The notes beneath the pieces were generated by a model. The model did not search any database. It was not told the DNA's origin and was given only the letters and a program-made list of their open reading frames with translations. From NCBI RefSeq assembly GCF_018332455.1, contig NZ_BOPZ01000022.1, positions 1 to 63,690 on the forward strand: 63,690 nt of DNA, given 5' to 3'. The position numbers were made by a program, and so were the translations under genes. Shown here piece by piece: positions 17,615 to 26,332 of this stretch; within the stretch, counting starts at the first letter, position 1; each line of letters begins with the position of its first letter. Origin of the DNA: Clostridium polyendosporum (lineage in GTDB: Bacteria > Bacillota > Clostridia > Clostridiales > Clostridiaceae).

Positions 17615-18820
17615 CTAAATAAGTCCATCTTCAATTTTCCATATATCATGAGATAGACCTGTATCGTTATTACTTGCATCATGAGCCTGATCATAGGTTA
17701 TTCCTGCCTTCTTTTGTAAGCGCACTACTTTTTCAGCAAGATCCAAATGCCAAGATGGTTCTGGAGTACGGTGACCTTCAAGGGCTGAACCTGGATTAGC
17801 GCACCATTGACTTGGAAGGCATATAACTCCTATACTTGAAAAGTATTCTACACCCTTCAAGGTTTTTTCTTTTGGTTCGATTCCTCCAACAATATTAGAT
17901 CTAACTCTTCCATGTCCAAAAACTCCTGCTGCATATTCTATAGACTTTAACCAATGATCCCATCCACCACTATTTCTAGCCTTACCAGGACAAATAGTTT
18001 GATAAAAGTTCTTATCCCACAATTCTATATTAAGACCTATAGTTCTATAACCTGCTTCCTTCAACCTATCAATATTACTTAAATCTAATGGTGCAGCTAT
18101 TACAGCAGTCCCATTGAAATCCTTAAGCCCAGTCCTTTTTTGAATTTCCTCAGCTACGTCAAGATAATATTCTATTTCTCTTCTCTCTGGTATAATCCCA
18201 CCTGTTACAGTTACGTGATCTGCTATACCTTCTTCGTAAGCCGCTGCAACTGTTTCACCTATCTGTATAGGAGTCTTCCAAAATATAACCTCTTTTTCTG
18301 CATAAGTATCCTTTGTTGCATTAACATTGCAAAATAAGCAATCTTCTCCCTTATCTTTATATGAGCATTCGTTACTGTAAAAAGCAGATATATTGCTATC
18401 ATTAACAAAGGTTGCTATATTGTGCATAGGCTGACCATCGGATGTTTTTAAACTATAGTATTTAGGACGTTTTTGAAAATCTACTTCAAATAGTTTATTT
18501 CCCTTTTTCACGAGTATAAACTTTCCATTCTCTAATGCTATAGTATAATTTGAGCTTTTATCCCATTTAAATGGGGAAACTAAACCGTTAGGAAGTCTAA
18601 AGCTAGCAGGAAGCTCAATGCCTACATGAGTCTCCTTATCCATCTCAAAACCACTGTGAACCTGTTCTTGAATTTCTCCCCCTACATCTAAAGCATGTAA
18701 TGCTTCTTTTTCAATATTAACTCCATCAATGGATAAGTCTGCCTTAATTTTTAATTCCTCATACAATTTACTTTTTGATATTAAACTTTTTCTTTCCTCT
18801 ACTAAATCACCTATAGCCAT
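17615..18820 (-). CDS. radical-SAM-like protein with CX8CX2C motif (copy C, linked to HDK)
   Basis: A 401-aa protein, the most divergent of the four copies. The triad is NECSYKDKGEDCLFCN (CX8CX2C). VTVTGGIIPERRE, LNIELWDKNF, CPGKARNSGGW and [12 protein letters not shown] are conserved; the second Cys of the CPGK segment is Ser here. It starts 77 nt after the nitrogenase-like K subunit and is probably in that operon. That position recalls NifB or accessory proteins of nitrogenase-like systems, but the triad spacing and length differ from NifB. It may mature the reductase or work next to it on the substrate. Confidence 0.7.
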   Translation of the reverse strand: MAIGDLVEERKSLISKSKLYEELKIKADLSIDGVNIEKEALHALDVGGEIQEQVHSGFEMDKETHVGIELPASFRLPNGLVSPFKWDKSSNYTIALENGKFILVKKGNKLFEVDFQKRPKYYSLKTSDGQPMHNIATFVNDSNISAFYSNECSYKDKGEDCLFCNVNATKDTYAEKEVIFWKTPIQIGETVAAAYEEGIADHVTVTGGIIPERREIEYYLDVAEEIQKRTGLKDFNGTAVIAAPLDLSNIDRLKEAGYRTIGLNIELWDKNFYQTICPGKARNSGGWDHWLKSIEYAAGVFGHGRVRSNIVGGIEPKEKTLKGVEYFSSIGVICLPSQWCANPGSALEGHRTPEPSWHLDLAEKVVRLQKKAGITYDQAHDASNNDTGLSHDIWKIEDGLI

Positions 18821-18897
18821 GACAATCCCCCAATTATTTTTTATTTTTTCATAATAACCTTAATCAATAAAATTACCTATAATAAGGTCCTTTTTTA

Positions 18898-20247
18898 TTA
18901 AGCCAAAATTTTATCCTTCAACTCCAGCCTAATATGATTTTCAAATGTTATTATCACACTACTGAAGTCCTCAACTAGAGAAATAGCACCTCTAAAACCT
19001 GCATAACCCTTATTTAAAATAACATTTTCTACTATAGGAAACGAGATTACTTGCAATGGAACTTTTAACTCTTCTGAAATTTCCTTTTCCAAGGAACTAC
19101 CTAAAACCAACTCAATTTTACTCTTTCTAACGATATCCTTAATCTCCCCACCATCCTCAGTAAAATAAACTTCCACATTAAAGCTATCTATTAAATTAGC
19201 TATCTGCTTAGTTAAGTAATCTTTATAGGAATCCTCTACTTTATCTGTAATGATAAGAACTTTTGGTATTAATCCAAAGGAATTAGTTAAAAATCTACTT
19301 ATACCTATCACATTACTTGTTTCACCAACTATTGCAAATTCTTTCTGAAAATTATACTCAACATAGAAGTCTAAAATCTTTTCTACATAATGATCTAATT
19401 TCTTTTTTTCTTCTTTAATAAAGTTATTTACTATCACACTATCTAAATTGAGTTTTTCAGCTACTTTAGTTAGAAATAACCCAGTATCCTCAGCTCCAAC
19501 AGGAAGTGCATCAAATTCTAAGTAAGGGGTTTCATAATGTTCTTCTAAGTGTTTCCCGATATTAACACCCCATGGTGAAAAAACTATGTTTAATTCTGCA
19601 TTGGTTACTTCCTTCCACGCTTCAATACCTTCTCCATAGCCAACAAGAGTATTAACTTTTAGTCCTACTGCCTCTAAAATTCTCTTTAATTCCTCTAAAT
19701 TACCTTTCCAAAAGACATCTTGCTTAGGTATGATTCCAAATATATTAACTAAACCTTTAGACTTTTTTGTTGGTGCCTGGTTACCCTTTGCAAGTTCATC
19801 AACTAATCCTTTTATAAAAGTTACATAACCATAATGAATTTGTCCTTTAAAACCTGGAGTACTTAAATTAATTATTGGAAATCCTTGTTCCCTGCCCTCT
19901 TTTGTCATCGCAGGTATATCGTCACCAACTAATTCTGTTGTACAACCAGACAATACAACATATAAATCTCCTTTAATAATCTTAACAGTATTTTTTATCT
20001 GTTCTCTAAGCCTTGATGTTCCTCCAAAAATAACTTGTCTTTCAATAACATTTGTTGATGCTACAGCAAAACCTCCAGCATTTCCAGAACCATTGCAACC
20101 ACTTACTCTACTTCCACCTAAAAACTGCTGTAATCCGCAGCCAGCATTAGAATGTATTATTGGTACAAAACCTTCTATTTCTTGTATCGTTTGAAGAGCA
20201 CCATGTAGCGCACACCCATTTCTTGAAGTTTCAATTGGCTTCGTCAT
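18898..20247 (-). CDS. nitrogenase-like reductase subunit with three cluster cysteines (K-like position)
   Basis: A 449-aa member of the NifD/NifK/BchN superfamily. All four of its cysteines are N-terminal: C12 (NGCALHGAL), C37 (HSNAGCG), C51 and C102 (LSGCTTELVGDD). C12, C37 and C102 match the three conserved cluster ligands of nitrogenase subunits. The C-terminal GSSLEKEI, ISFPIVEN and GFRGAISLVEDF segments are the family's closing strand. The gene starts 1 nt after the stop of the preceding subunit, indicating coupling and a heteromeric complex. There is no cysteine to anchor a FeMo-type cofactor. Taken with the single Cys of its partner, a 3+1 ligand set for one 4Fe-4S cluster, as in BchNB, is plausible. 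Confidence 0.8.
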   Translation of the reverse strand: MTKPIETSRNGCALHGALQTIQEIEGFVPIIHSNAGCGLQQFLGGSRVSGCNGSGNAGGFAVASTNVIERQVIFGGTSRLREQIKNTVKIIKGDLYVVLSGCTTELVGDDIPAMTKEGREQGFPIINLSTPGFKGQIHYGYVTFIKGLVDELAKGNQAPTKKSKGLVNIFGIIPKQDVFWKGNLEELKRILEAVGLKVNTLVGYGEGIEAWKEVTNAELNIVFSPWGVNIGKHLEEHYETPYLEFDALPVGAEDTGLFLTKVAEKLNLDSVIVNNFIKEEKKKLDHYVEKILDFYVEYNFQKEFAIVGETSNVIGISRFLTNSFGLIPKVLIITDKVEDSYKDYLTKQIANLIDSFNVEVYFTEDGGEIKDIVRKSKIELVLGSSLEKEISEELKVPLQVISFPIVENVILNKGYAGFRGAISLVEDFSSVIITFENHIRLELKDKILA

Positions 20248-20248
20248 G

Positions 20249-21664
20249 CTATTTCACCTCCTGCTTAATATACCAATTGGCACTTTTCTTAATCCAACTT
20301 TCTTCATATATTGAAGAGGTAGCCTTACCTAAATAGCGGACAAATGCTTTATTTTTTAATGCCTTATTTATTTGATGTATAAATTTAGTGATACCACTAT
20401 ATCCGAGTATCCCCGTTGAATCTACAGAAACTACTGGTATCCCAAGTTTTGCTATCCAAGCAGTCTGACCAAGTCCTCCAATATATAAATCTGGTTTTAA
20501 TTTTCTTACTATATTTACTTCTTCAAAAGTTTGCCCATTAGCAACATGTATTTTAAAATCAGTTTTATTTTTACTAATATTCTCAAGTTCCTTTTTATGC
20601 AAATCATCGATGTGTCCAACAGTTACTCCTACTACTTCTCCTTCAAATTCTTTAATTAACTCTATAACTCCAAAGGCTAATGAAGTTGGGAGATTAACAT
20701 ATACTTTTACATCATTTAATTTATTTTTTTCTATATACGCTCTTAATTGACTAACAGCTTTATTAACAAAATCCTCTGTTTCTTTCTTTGTTCCAGTTAC
20801 TGAAGCAATTTCTGTAAGCCACTCTGTAGTTCCTTTAATACCAATTGGTAAAGATGTTTCTATGAAAGGTATATTATATCTTTCATATAATGCCTTTCCT
20901 AAGTAATCCCCATAATCCTTATTAATATTAATTGAAAGTTTAGCTTTTGATGCGCTTTTTATGCTTTCAGGACTTGCGAAACGTGATAATAGATTGACCT
21001 TTACTCCTATGTTGTTTAGTAAACCCACTATTTCTTTTAAATCCTCAGCATTTTCAGATATAGAAATTAGATTCACAAAATCAAGTTTTTCATGATTTTC
21101 TTCCTCAGCTACTAAATACTTTACCAAAGCATGTAATGCTAAATCGTATCCTGTAATGCTATTTTTTGACTTAAATCCATCGGAGTAAATAGGTATAATA
21201 TCAACTCCAAGCTCTTCTTTAAGCTCAATAACAACAGCTTGAATATCATCATTATTTATTGCTACCACAGGTGTAGCTACAATAAATATCACCTTAGGTT
21301 TATGACGGTTGTACGCAGTAAAAACAGCCTTTCTTAACTTTTCATCTCCACCCATGATTGAATCCTTCTGATTCAAATTTGTTACAATCCAAGGACTGCT
21401 TTCACCTTGGGAAAAAAAATGTAACTGAGCTGCACTGCATCCTACAGGACCATGTACTATTACAACTGAATCCTTTATACTGTTAATTGCTTGTAGAACA
21501 TAAATAATATCGTCAAAACTTGTTTGTGAAAATGTTCTTATTCTTTGCTTAACATCATTTTTTTCTATATCATTTAAAAGAGAATCACTATCTCCCAAAT
21601 AAGCACCTAATGTATTTAATCTATTTTCTCTAATCTGAGGCTTTTTTCTCGCTAATAGACTCAT
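20249..21664 (-). CDS. nitrogenase-like reductase subunit with a single cysteine (D-like position)
   Basis: A 471-aa nitrogenase-superfamily subunit. It contains exactly one cysteine, C76, in VHGPVGCSAAQ, the central conserved P-cluster position. The flanking ligand positions are changed: FSQTSF replaces the first Cys motif and VATPVVAINNDD replaces TCPxxLIGDD. The cofactor Cys of NifD (before the YGIP motif) is Asn here (NKDYGDYL...YNIPF), and no cofactor His is evident near GYSGI. It therefore cannot hold a classical P-cluster half or FeMo-co in the NifD manner. It is preceded by the NifH-like gene (13 nt) and followed 1 nt later by the other subunit. Confidence 0.8.
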   Translation of the reverse strand: MSLLARKKPQIRENRLNTLGAYLGDSDSLLNDIEKNDVKQRIRTFSQTSFDDIIYVLQAINSIKDSVVIVHGPVGCSAAQLHFFSQGESSPWIVTNLNQKDSIMGGDEKLRKAVFTAYNRHKPKVIFIVATPVVAINNDDIQAVVIELKEELGVDIIPIYSDGFKSKNSITGYDLALHALVKYLVAEEENHEKLDFVNLISISENAEDLKEIVGLLNNIGVKVNLLSRFASPESIKSASKAKLSININKDYGDYLGKALYERYNIPFIETSLPIGIKGTTEWLTEIASVTGTKKETEDFVNKAVSQLRAYIEKNKLNDVKVYVNLPTSLAFGVIELIKEFEGEVVGVTVGHIDDLHKKELENISKNKTDFKIHVANGQTFEEVNIVRKLKPDLYIGGLGQTAWIAKLGIPVVSVDSTGILGYSGITKFIHQINKALKNKAFVRYLGKATSSIYEESWIKKSANWYIKQEVK

Positions 21665-21677
21665 TAATATTCCTCCT

Positions 21678-22550
21678 TTAAATTGCTTCTCCCCTCTTTA
21701 CTACACCAGACTCAAATTCAAAAATTCTATCTCCCCAAGTTCTAGCCCAATCTCTTAATTCAGTAACATTAAGAGGATTCGGTATATCTAATTCATCACT
21801 ATCTGCTATATATTTAGCTAGATTTCTGTATATATTCGCATGTTCCGAGTGAGGATTCGCCTCAATAACAGTTTTTCCAAATAATTCACTTTGTGAAACT
21901 ACTAGTGAACGTGGTACATATCCTACCACTTTTGTACCTGTACGCTCTGCAAAATCATCAATTAATGACTCAGAATAACTTGCTGATAATCCATTAGCTA
22001 TGATTCCTCCAAGCTTAGCTCCACCTGATGGTGCATACTTATTAATAGCCTTGAAAAGATTATTTGCTGCATATACAGCCATAAAATCTGAAGAACTAAC
22101 TACAAATGCACGATCAGTAATACCATCTCTTATTGGTACAGCAAAACCTCCACACACAACATCTCCTAACACGTCATATAAAACATAGTCTGGCTTGTAT
22201 TCTTCAAAAAGGTTTAATTGCTGCAATAGTTCAACTGCTGCATTTATTCCTCTACCAGCGCATCCAACACCAGGAACAGGACCTCCAGCTTCTATGCATA
22301 ATACACCTTTAAAGCCTTCTACTGAAATATCAGATAACTTTACGTTGTTATTCTCTCTAAGACTATCTAACACTGTAGGAAGGTAATTTCCCCCACGTAA
22401 AGTATTTGTTGAATCACTTTTAGGATCACATCCAATCTGAATTACCCTATATCCTGCTTCTGCCAATGCAGCACTTATATTAGATGTTGTTGTTGATTTT
22501 CCTATTCCTCCCTTACCATAAATAGCAATGTGTTTAGCTTTCTTTATCAT
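21678..22550 (-). CDS. NifH-like ATP-dependent reductase component
   Basis: A 290-aa homodimeric Fe-protein homolog that would feed electrons to the two following subunits. The P-loop is GKGGIGKS (12-19) and the cluster-bridging cysteines are C97 (GVGCAGRG) and C133 (DVVCGGFA), at NifH-equivalent positions. Switch regions DPKSD and YDVLGDVVCGG are intact. The arginine of CAGRG, target of ADP-ribosylation in NifH, is also present. The sequence is close to true NifH, unlike the divergent catalytic subunits. Expression is likely controlled by RNA element D and the palindrome at 22622-22640. Confidence 0.92.
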   Translation of the reverse strand: MIKKAKHIAIYGKGGIGKSTTTSNISAALAEAGYRVIQIGCDPKSDSTNTLRGGNYLPTVLDSLRENNNVKLSDISVEGFKGVLCIEAGGPVPGVGCAGRGINAAVELLQQLNLFEEYKPDYVLYDVLGDVVCGGFAVPIRDGITDRAFVVSSSDFMAVYAANNLFKAINKYAPSGGAKLGGIIANGLSASYSESLIDDFAERTGTKVVGYVPRSLVVSQSELFGKTVIEANPHSEHANIYRNLAKYIADSDELDIPNPLNVTELRDWARTWGDRIFEFESGVVKRGEAI

Positions 22551-22621
22551 AATCCTTTTCCTCCCTTAAGATTTAAACTTCTATCATTTTACGTTTGGAC
22601 CCAATAACTGATAATTAAGAT

Positions 22622-22640
22622 GTTAGTATTAAATACTAAC
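22622..22640. promoter_or_regulatory. palindrome upstream of the nitrogenase-like operon
   Basis: A perfect inverted repeat, GTTAGTA-TTAAA-TACTAAC, about 75 bp before the NifH-like start codon. It differs from the AAACATATATG operator and is the only copy noted. It may be the binding site of a separate regulator; no confident promoter was seen next to it. Confidence 0.4.
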
Positions 22641-22680
22641 TCTAACGACTTAATTTACTTACTCTATTCACTCAGCTAAA

Positions 22681-22756
22681 TAAACAAGGCTAAATTTCAC
22701 TCCTACAAATAAGTAAGAATAAAATTTAGCCTCTAGTATTTCTAGTCAACTAAAAT
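22681..22756 (-). promoter_or_regulatory. hairpin/terminator RNA element D, before the nitrogenase-like operon
   Basis: The minus strand reads GTTGACTAGAAATACTAGAG, then GGCTAAATTTTATTC pairing with GAGTGAAATTTAGCC and a T-rich tail. TTTAG before the small hairpin pairs with CTAAA after it, sharing bases with the terminator stem. It begins right after the metK stop, so it could also serve as the metK terminator. Its conserved core, however, is the same as in the leader element C. Confidence 0.6.
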
Positions 22757-22758
22757 AT

Positions 22759-23943
22759 CTACTTTTCTAATAAATATTGATTAATTTCTTCAACTTTATT
22801 TAATTGTTCCCATGGAACATCAATATCAGTTCTACCAAAATGCCCATAAGCAGCTACCTGTTTATATATTGGTCTTCTTAAATCTAAATCTCTTATTATT
22901 GCAGCTGGTCTTAAGTCAAATACCTTTTGTACTATTTCTACTATTTTGTCATCAGCTATTTTTCCTGTACCAAAAGTATCTACTTCAATAGACACTGGGC
23001 TCGCAACTCCTATAGCATATGCAAGCTCTATCTCAAGCTTATCAGCAACTCCTGCTGCTACTAAGTTTTTAGCAACCCATCTTGCAGCATATGCACCTGA
23101 TCTATCAACCTTAGTTGGATCTTTTCCTGAAAAAGCTCCTCCACCATGTCTTCCATATCCACCGTAGGTATCAACTATTATTTTTCTTCCTGTTAATCCT
23201 GCGTCTCCTTGTGGTCCGCCGATAACAAATCTGCCTGTTGGATTTATATAATATTTTGTTTTATCATCTAATAGCTCTATTGGTATAACTGCTTTAATTA
23301 CATGTTCCTTTATATCTTTTTCTATTTGTTCCTGTGCAACCTCAGGGCCATGCTGCGTAGAAACAACAATGGCATCTATTCTAACAGGTTTATTATCCTC
23401 ATATTCTACTGTAACTTGTGTCTTTCCATCTGGCCTTAAATATTCAAGAATACCTTCTTTTCTAACTTCAGCTAACCTTCTGGCTAACTTGTGTGCAAAT
23501 GCAATAGGCGTTGGTAAATATTCTGCAGTTTCATTAGTAGCAAAACCAAACATCATACCTTGATCCCCAGCTCCTATGGCATCTATATTGTCGTCTTCCC
23601 CTCTTCTAGCTTCTAAAGCTTGATTTACCCCAGCTGCTATATCTGCTGATTGTTCATCTATCGCTGTAATAACAGCGCAAGTTTCACTATCAAAACCATA
23701 TTTTGCCCTAGTATACCCTATATCTTTTACTGTTTCTCTTACTATCTTTGGAATATCTACATAAGAATTCGTTGTTATTTCACCTATAATATTTACTATT
23801 CCTGTTGTCACTGTTGTTTCGCAAGCAACTCTTCCATATGGGTCCTTCTCTAATATTGCATCTAATATTGCATCTGAAATTTGGTCACATATCTTATCTG
23901 GATGTCCTTCAGTAACTGACTCTGACGTAAATAGTCTTTTCAT
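22759..23943 (-). CDS. metK: S-adenosylmethionine synthetase
   Basis: A 394-aa enzyme making SAM from methionine and ATP. It opens [28 protein letters not shown], with later [12 protein letters not shown] and [23 protein letters not shown], all diagnostic of MetK. The start is 23943; an in-frame extension to 24042 has no MetK homology. It is the last gene of the operon permease-ATPase-threonine synthase-like-binding protein-radical SAM-metK, which is led by a Cys T-box. I find no SAM riboswitch in front of it. Supplying SAM for the radical-SAM protein just upstream, or closing a methionine-salvage loop, would explain the placement. Confidence 0.95.
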   Translation of the reverse strand: MKRLFTSESVTEGHPDKICDQISDAILDAILEKDPYGRVACETTVTTGIVNIIGEITTNSYVDIPKIVRETVKDIGYTRAKYGFDSETCAVITAIDEQSADIAAGVNQALEARRGEDDNIDAIGAGDQGMMFGFATNETAEYLPTPIAFAHKLARRLAEVRKEGILEYLRPDGKTQVTVEYEDNKPVRIDAIVVSTQHGPEVAQEQIEKDIKEHVIKAVIPIELLDDKTKYYINPTGRFVIGGPQGDAGLTGRKIIVDTYGGYGRHGGGAFSGKDPTKVDRSGAYAARWVAKNLVAAGVADKLEIELAYAIGVASPVSIEVDTFGTGKIADDKIVEIVQKVFDLRPAAIIRDLDLRRPIYKQVAAYGHFGRTDIDVPWEQLNKVEEINQYLLEK

Positions 23944-23989
23944 TATAATTTCCTCCCCAAATTTTAAAATATATTTATTAGATTTATGT

Positions 23990-25198
23990 TTATTTATTTT
24001 GATTATTAATACCTTTTTCCTTAAATATAGGCAATAATTCATCGTCTATTTTATATAAATCGTGCCATATAGATGTAGGAGCTGCAGCACAATCATATAG
24101 TTGCTCATAGGTAAACCCTGCTTTTCTAAAGATAGAATATGCTTTCTTTACTATATCAAAATGCCACTGAGGCTCTGGACTACGATGTCCTTCCAAAGCA
24201 GAACCTGGATTTGGGCACCATGGAACTGGAAAGCATATAATTCCTTTAGATGCTAGATACTCGACCCCCTCTAATGTGGATTTCTTAGGTTCAATTCCTG
24301 CAACAATTTGTGACCTTACACGACCGTAACCAAATACTTTCACTGCATATTCTAAAGCATTAACCCAATGATCCCAGCCACCGCACTGTTGTTGTTTACC
24401 CGGACAAATAGTTTTAAAAATATTTTTGTCCCAAACCTCAATATTCATAGCAATAGTTCTATATCCTGCTTCTTTGTATTTATCAATAACATCTAAGTCT
24501 AAAGGAGCACCTATAACACCTGTTCCGTTGAAGTCTTCTAACCCCGTATGCTCTTTAATAGCTTCTGCCACATCAATATAATAGTCTACTTCCCTTCTTT
24601 CTGGTATAAAGCCACCACTGATACTTATGTGACGAGCACCATGTTTATAAGCAGCTGCAACAGTTTCACCTATTTGCTTTGGGTATTTTAAAAATATTCC
24701 TTGCTTTTCACCATAGGTATCTTTAGTAGCATTAATATTGCAGTATAAGCAATCCAATCCTTTATCCTTTAATGAGCATTCATTGCTGTATGCTACAAAA
24801 ATAGCACCTTCCCTGTTATATGCTGCTATATGTGACATTTCTGTGCCATCAGATGTTTTCAAACCATAGTATTTAGGACGTTTTAAAAACTCTATAGGAA
24901 AAACCTCATGACCTTTATGTGTTAAATAATATTTACTTCCATCGTAATTAATAGAATAATCTGAACTGCGATTCCATCTAAAAGGAAACTTTAAGCCACT
25001 TGGTGAAGTAAAGCCTACCGGAAAATCTATTCCAGCATGTGGATGTCGATCATATTCAAATAAAAGATGTACCTGTTCCTGATACTTACCACCTAGATCA
25101 AGATTAGCAAAAATTCTTGGATCAACATTAACGCCGTCTACAAACAAATCATTCTTAATCTCTAACTCCTTATAAAGCTGCTTTTTAACATCGCTCAT
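23990..25198 (-). CDS. radical-SAM-like protein with CX8CX2C motif (copy D)
   Basis: A 402-aa protein, closest to copy A (roughly 85% identical by eye). The triad is [51 protein letters not shown] and [12 protein letters not shown] are conserved, as is the late YDCAAAPTS cysteine. It sits between the third binding-protein gene (31 nt before) and metK (46 nt after), so it shares the Cys-T-box transcript. Same unresolved function as the other copies. Confidence 0.7.
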   Translation of the reverse strand: MSDVKKQLYKELEIKNDLFVDGVNVDPRIFANLDLGGKYQEQVHLLFEYDRHPHAGIDFPVGFTSPSGLKFPFRWNRSSDYSINYDGSKYYLTHKGHEVFPIEFLKRPKYYGLKTSDGTEMSHIAAYNREGAIFVAYSNECSLKDKGLDCLYCNINATKDTYGEKQGIFLKYPKQIGETVAAAYKHGARHISISGGFIPERREVDYYIDVAEAIKEHTGLEDFNGTGVIGAPLDLDVIDKYKEAGYRTIAMNIEVWDKNIFKTICPGKQQQCGGWDHWVNALEYAVKVFGYGRVRSQIVAGIEPKKSTLEGVEYLASKGIICFPVPWCPNPGSALEGHRSPEPQWHFDIVKKAYSIFRKAGFTYEQLYDCAAAPTSIWHDLYKIDDELLPIFKEKGINNQNK

Positions 25199-25228
25199 TT
25201 CTTCATTCCCCCCTCTTTATACTTCTAA

Positions 25229-26254
25229 TTATTTAACTCCAATACTCTTCAGGTAGCTGTTGTCGATAAGGTCATTAATATTTACATCTTTTCTTATTGT
25301 ATTAGTTTCTCTTAGTGTCTTAATTGTATCTGAAGCAGATTTAATAACCTCATCTGTTAATCTAATATCGAAGTGTTCTTTTTTCATAGCCTTAGACAAT
25401 ATTTCCTTCTTCATTCCTGTATCTTTTGCAACAAGATCTACAGCTTTATCAGGATTTTCATTAGTCCATTTTTCAGCTCTTTCATAAACCTTCACTATTC
25501 TCTTCACTATTTCTGGATATTTCTTAGCAAAAGAATTTGTAACAATAATAAAGTTAGAATTAAACTTTAAATTAGTAGCATCAGCAATTTGATGGCCAAT
25601 ACCTTCAAATTCAACAGTTGAAATCCATGGCTCCCATGTTACCGCTGCATCAATATTCTTAGATGCTAATGCAGTTTTAATATCCGCTGGTTGTAAATTT
25701 ACTTCCTTTACATCCTTAGGAGTAAGACCAACAGATTGAAGATAAAGATATAGAAGTCTATGTCCAGTAGAACCAACTGTAAATCCAACTTTTTTACCTT
25801 TTAAATCCTTTGGAGATTTTATATCAGAGCCATTAGGTACAACTAAACCGTCCAATTCATAACCTGATGCATAGACACCTATAGCTTTAACGTCAATACC
25901 ATTAGCTTTTGCCTGAATGGCAGGCTGATCGCCAACCTGACCTATGTCAAGTCTATTTCCTGCAAAGGCTTCAATCATTGGAGGTCCTGAAGTAAAGCTT
26001 TCAAACTGCACATCAATACCGTCTTTTTTAAACTCCTCATCAAACCACCCCTGCTGCTTTGCTGCAATTAATAAAGTATGGTTTACACCAGGTTGGTAAC
26101 CAATCTTTATTTTTTCTGGTTTTTCAGACTTAGCTTGCACTGCTGCTGACTTATCATTTATGTTCTTTTGTGCGTTAGCTTTTCCGCAACCAGCTAATAA
26201 AAATGCACTTAATGTAACTAATGAAACTATACTTACTATCTTTTTTATTCTCAT
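25229..26254 (-). CDS. aliphatic-sulfonate/NMT1-type substrate-binding lipoprotein (third importer)
   Basis: A 341-aa lipoprotein with signal peptide MRIKKIVSIVSLVTLSAF and lipobox LAGC. KIGYQPGVNHTLLIAAKQQGWFDEE, FTSGPPMIEAFAGNRLDIGQVGDQPA and TWEPW are strong SsuA-family motifs, clearer than in the two other binding proteins here. The start at 26254 follows AGGGGGG. Located between the threonine-synthase-like gene and radical-SAM copy D. An aliphatic sulfonate is the family's best-known ligand. Confidence 0.88.
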   Translation of the reverse strand: MRIKKIVSIVSLVTLSAFLLAGCGKANAQKNINDKSAAVQAKSEKPEKIKIGYQPGVNHTLLIAAKQQGWFDEEFKKDGIDVQFESFTSGPPMIEAFAGNRLDIGQVGDQPAIQAKANGIDVKAIGVYASGYELDGLVVPNGSDIKSPKDLKGKKVGFTVGSTGHRLLYLYLQSVGLTPKDVKEVNLQPADIKTALASKNIDAAVTWEPWISTVEFEGIGHQIADATNLKFNSNFIIVTNSFAKKYPEIVKRIVKVYERAEKWTNENPDKAVDLVAKDTGMKKEILSKAMKKEHFDIRLTDEVIKSASDTIKTLRETNTIRKDVNINDLIDNSYLKSIGVK

Positions 26255-26332
26255 GATAGTTATCCCCCCTGAAACTATTATCAATTTTATATAACTAATA
26301 AATTTTAGAATTAAGTTCTTCTAAAGTATCTT

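Noticed and set aside
21880-21902. TTCACTTTGTGAAA palindrome inside the NifH-like gene as another repeat copy
   Set aside because: Only the central 14 bases match, the flanks do not, and the bases encode conserved VSQSELFGK residues; taken as coincidence.
18898-22550. Functional N2-fixing nitrogenase
   Set aside because: Four of the six cysteines needed for a P-cluster are present and the NifD cofactor Cys and His are absent. No nifB of canonical type, nifE, nifN, nifV or molybdate genes are nearby.
17615-22550. Naming the operon marBHDK (methylthio-alkane reductase)
   Set aside because: The context fits thematically, but the cysteine pattern differs from what is expected for an enzyme with P-cluster and L-type cluster, and I cannot align it to MarDK here. 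No gene symbols were given.
22681-22756. Element D as an ordinary metK terminator
   Set aside because: It probably can terminate metK transcripts, but the conserved GTTGAC-hairpin-AGGC core is shared with element C, which lies in a true 5' leader, so a regulatory reading is kept with moderate confidence.
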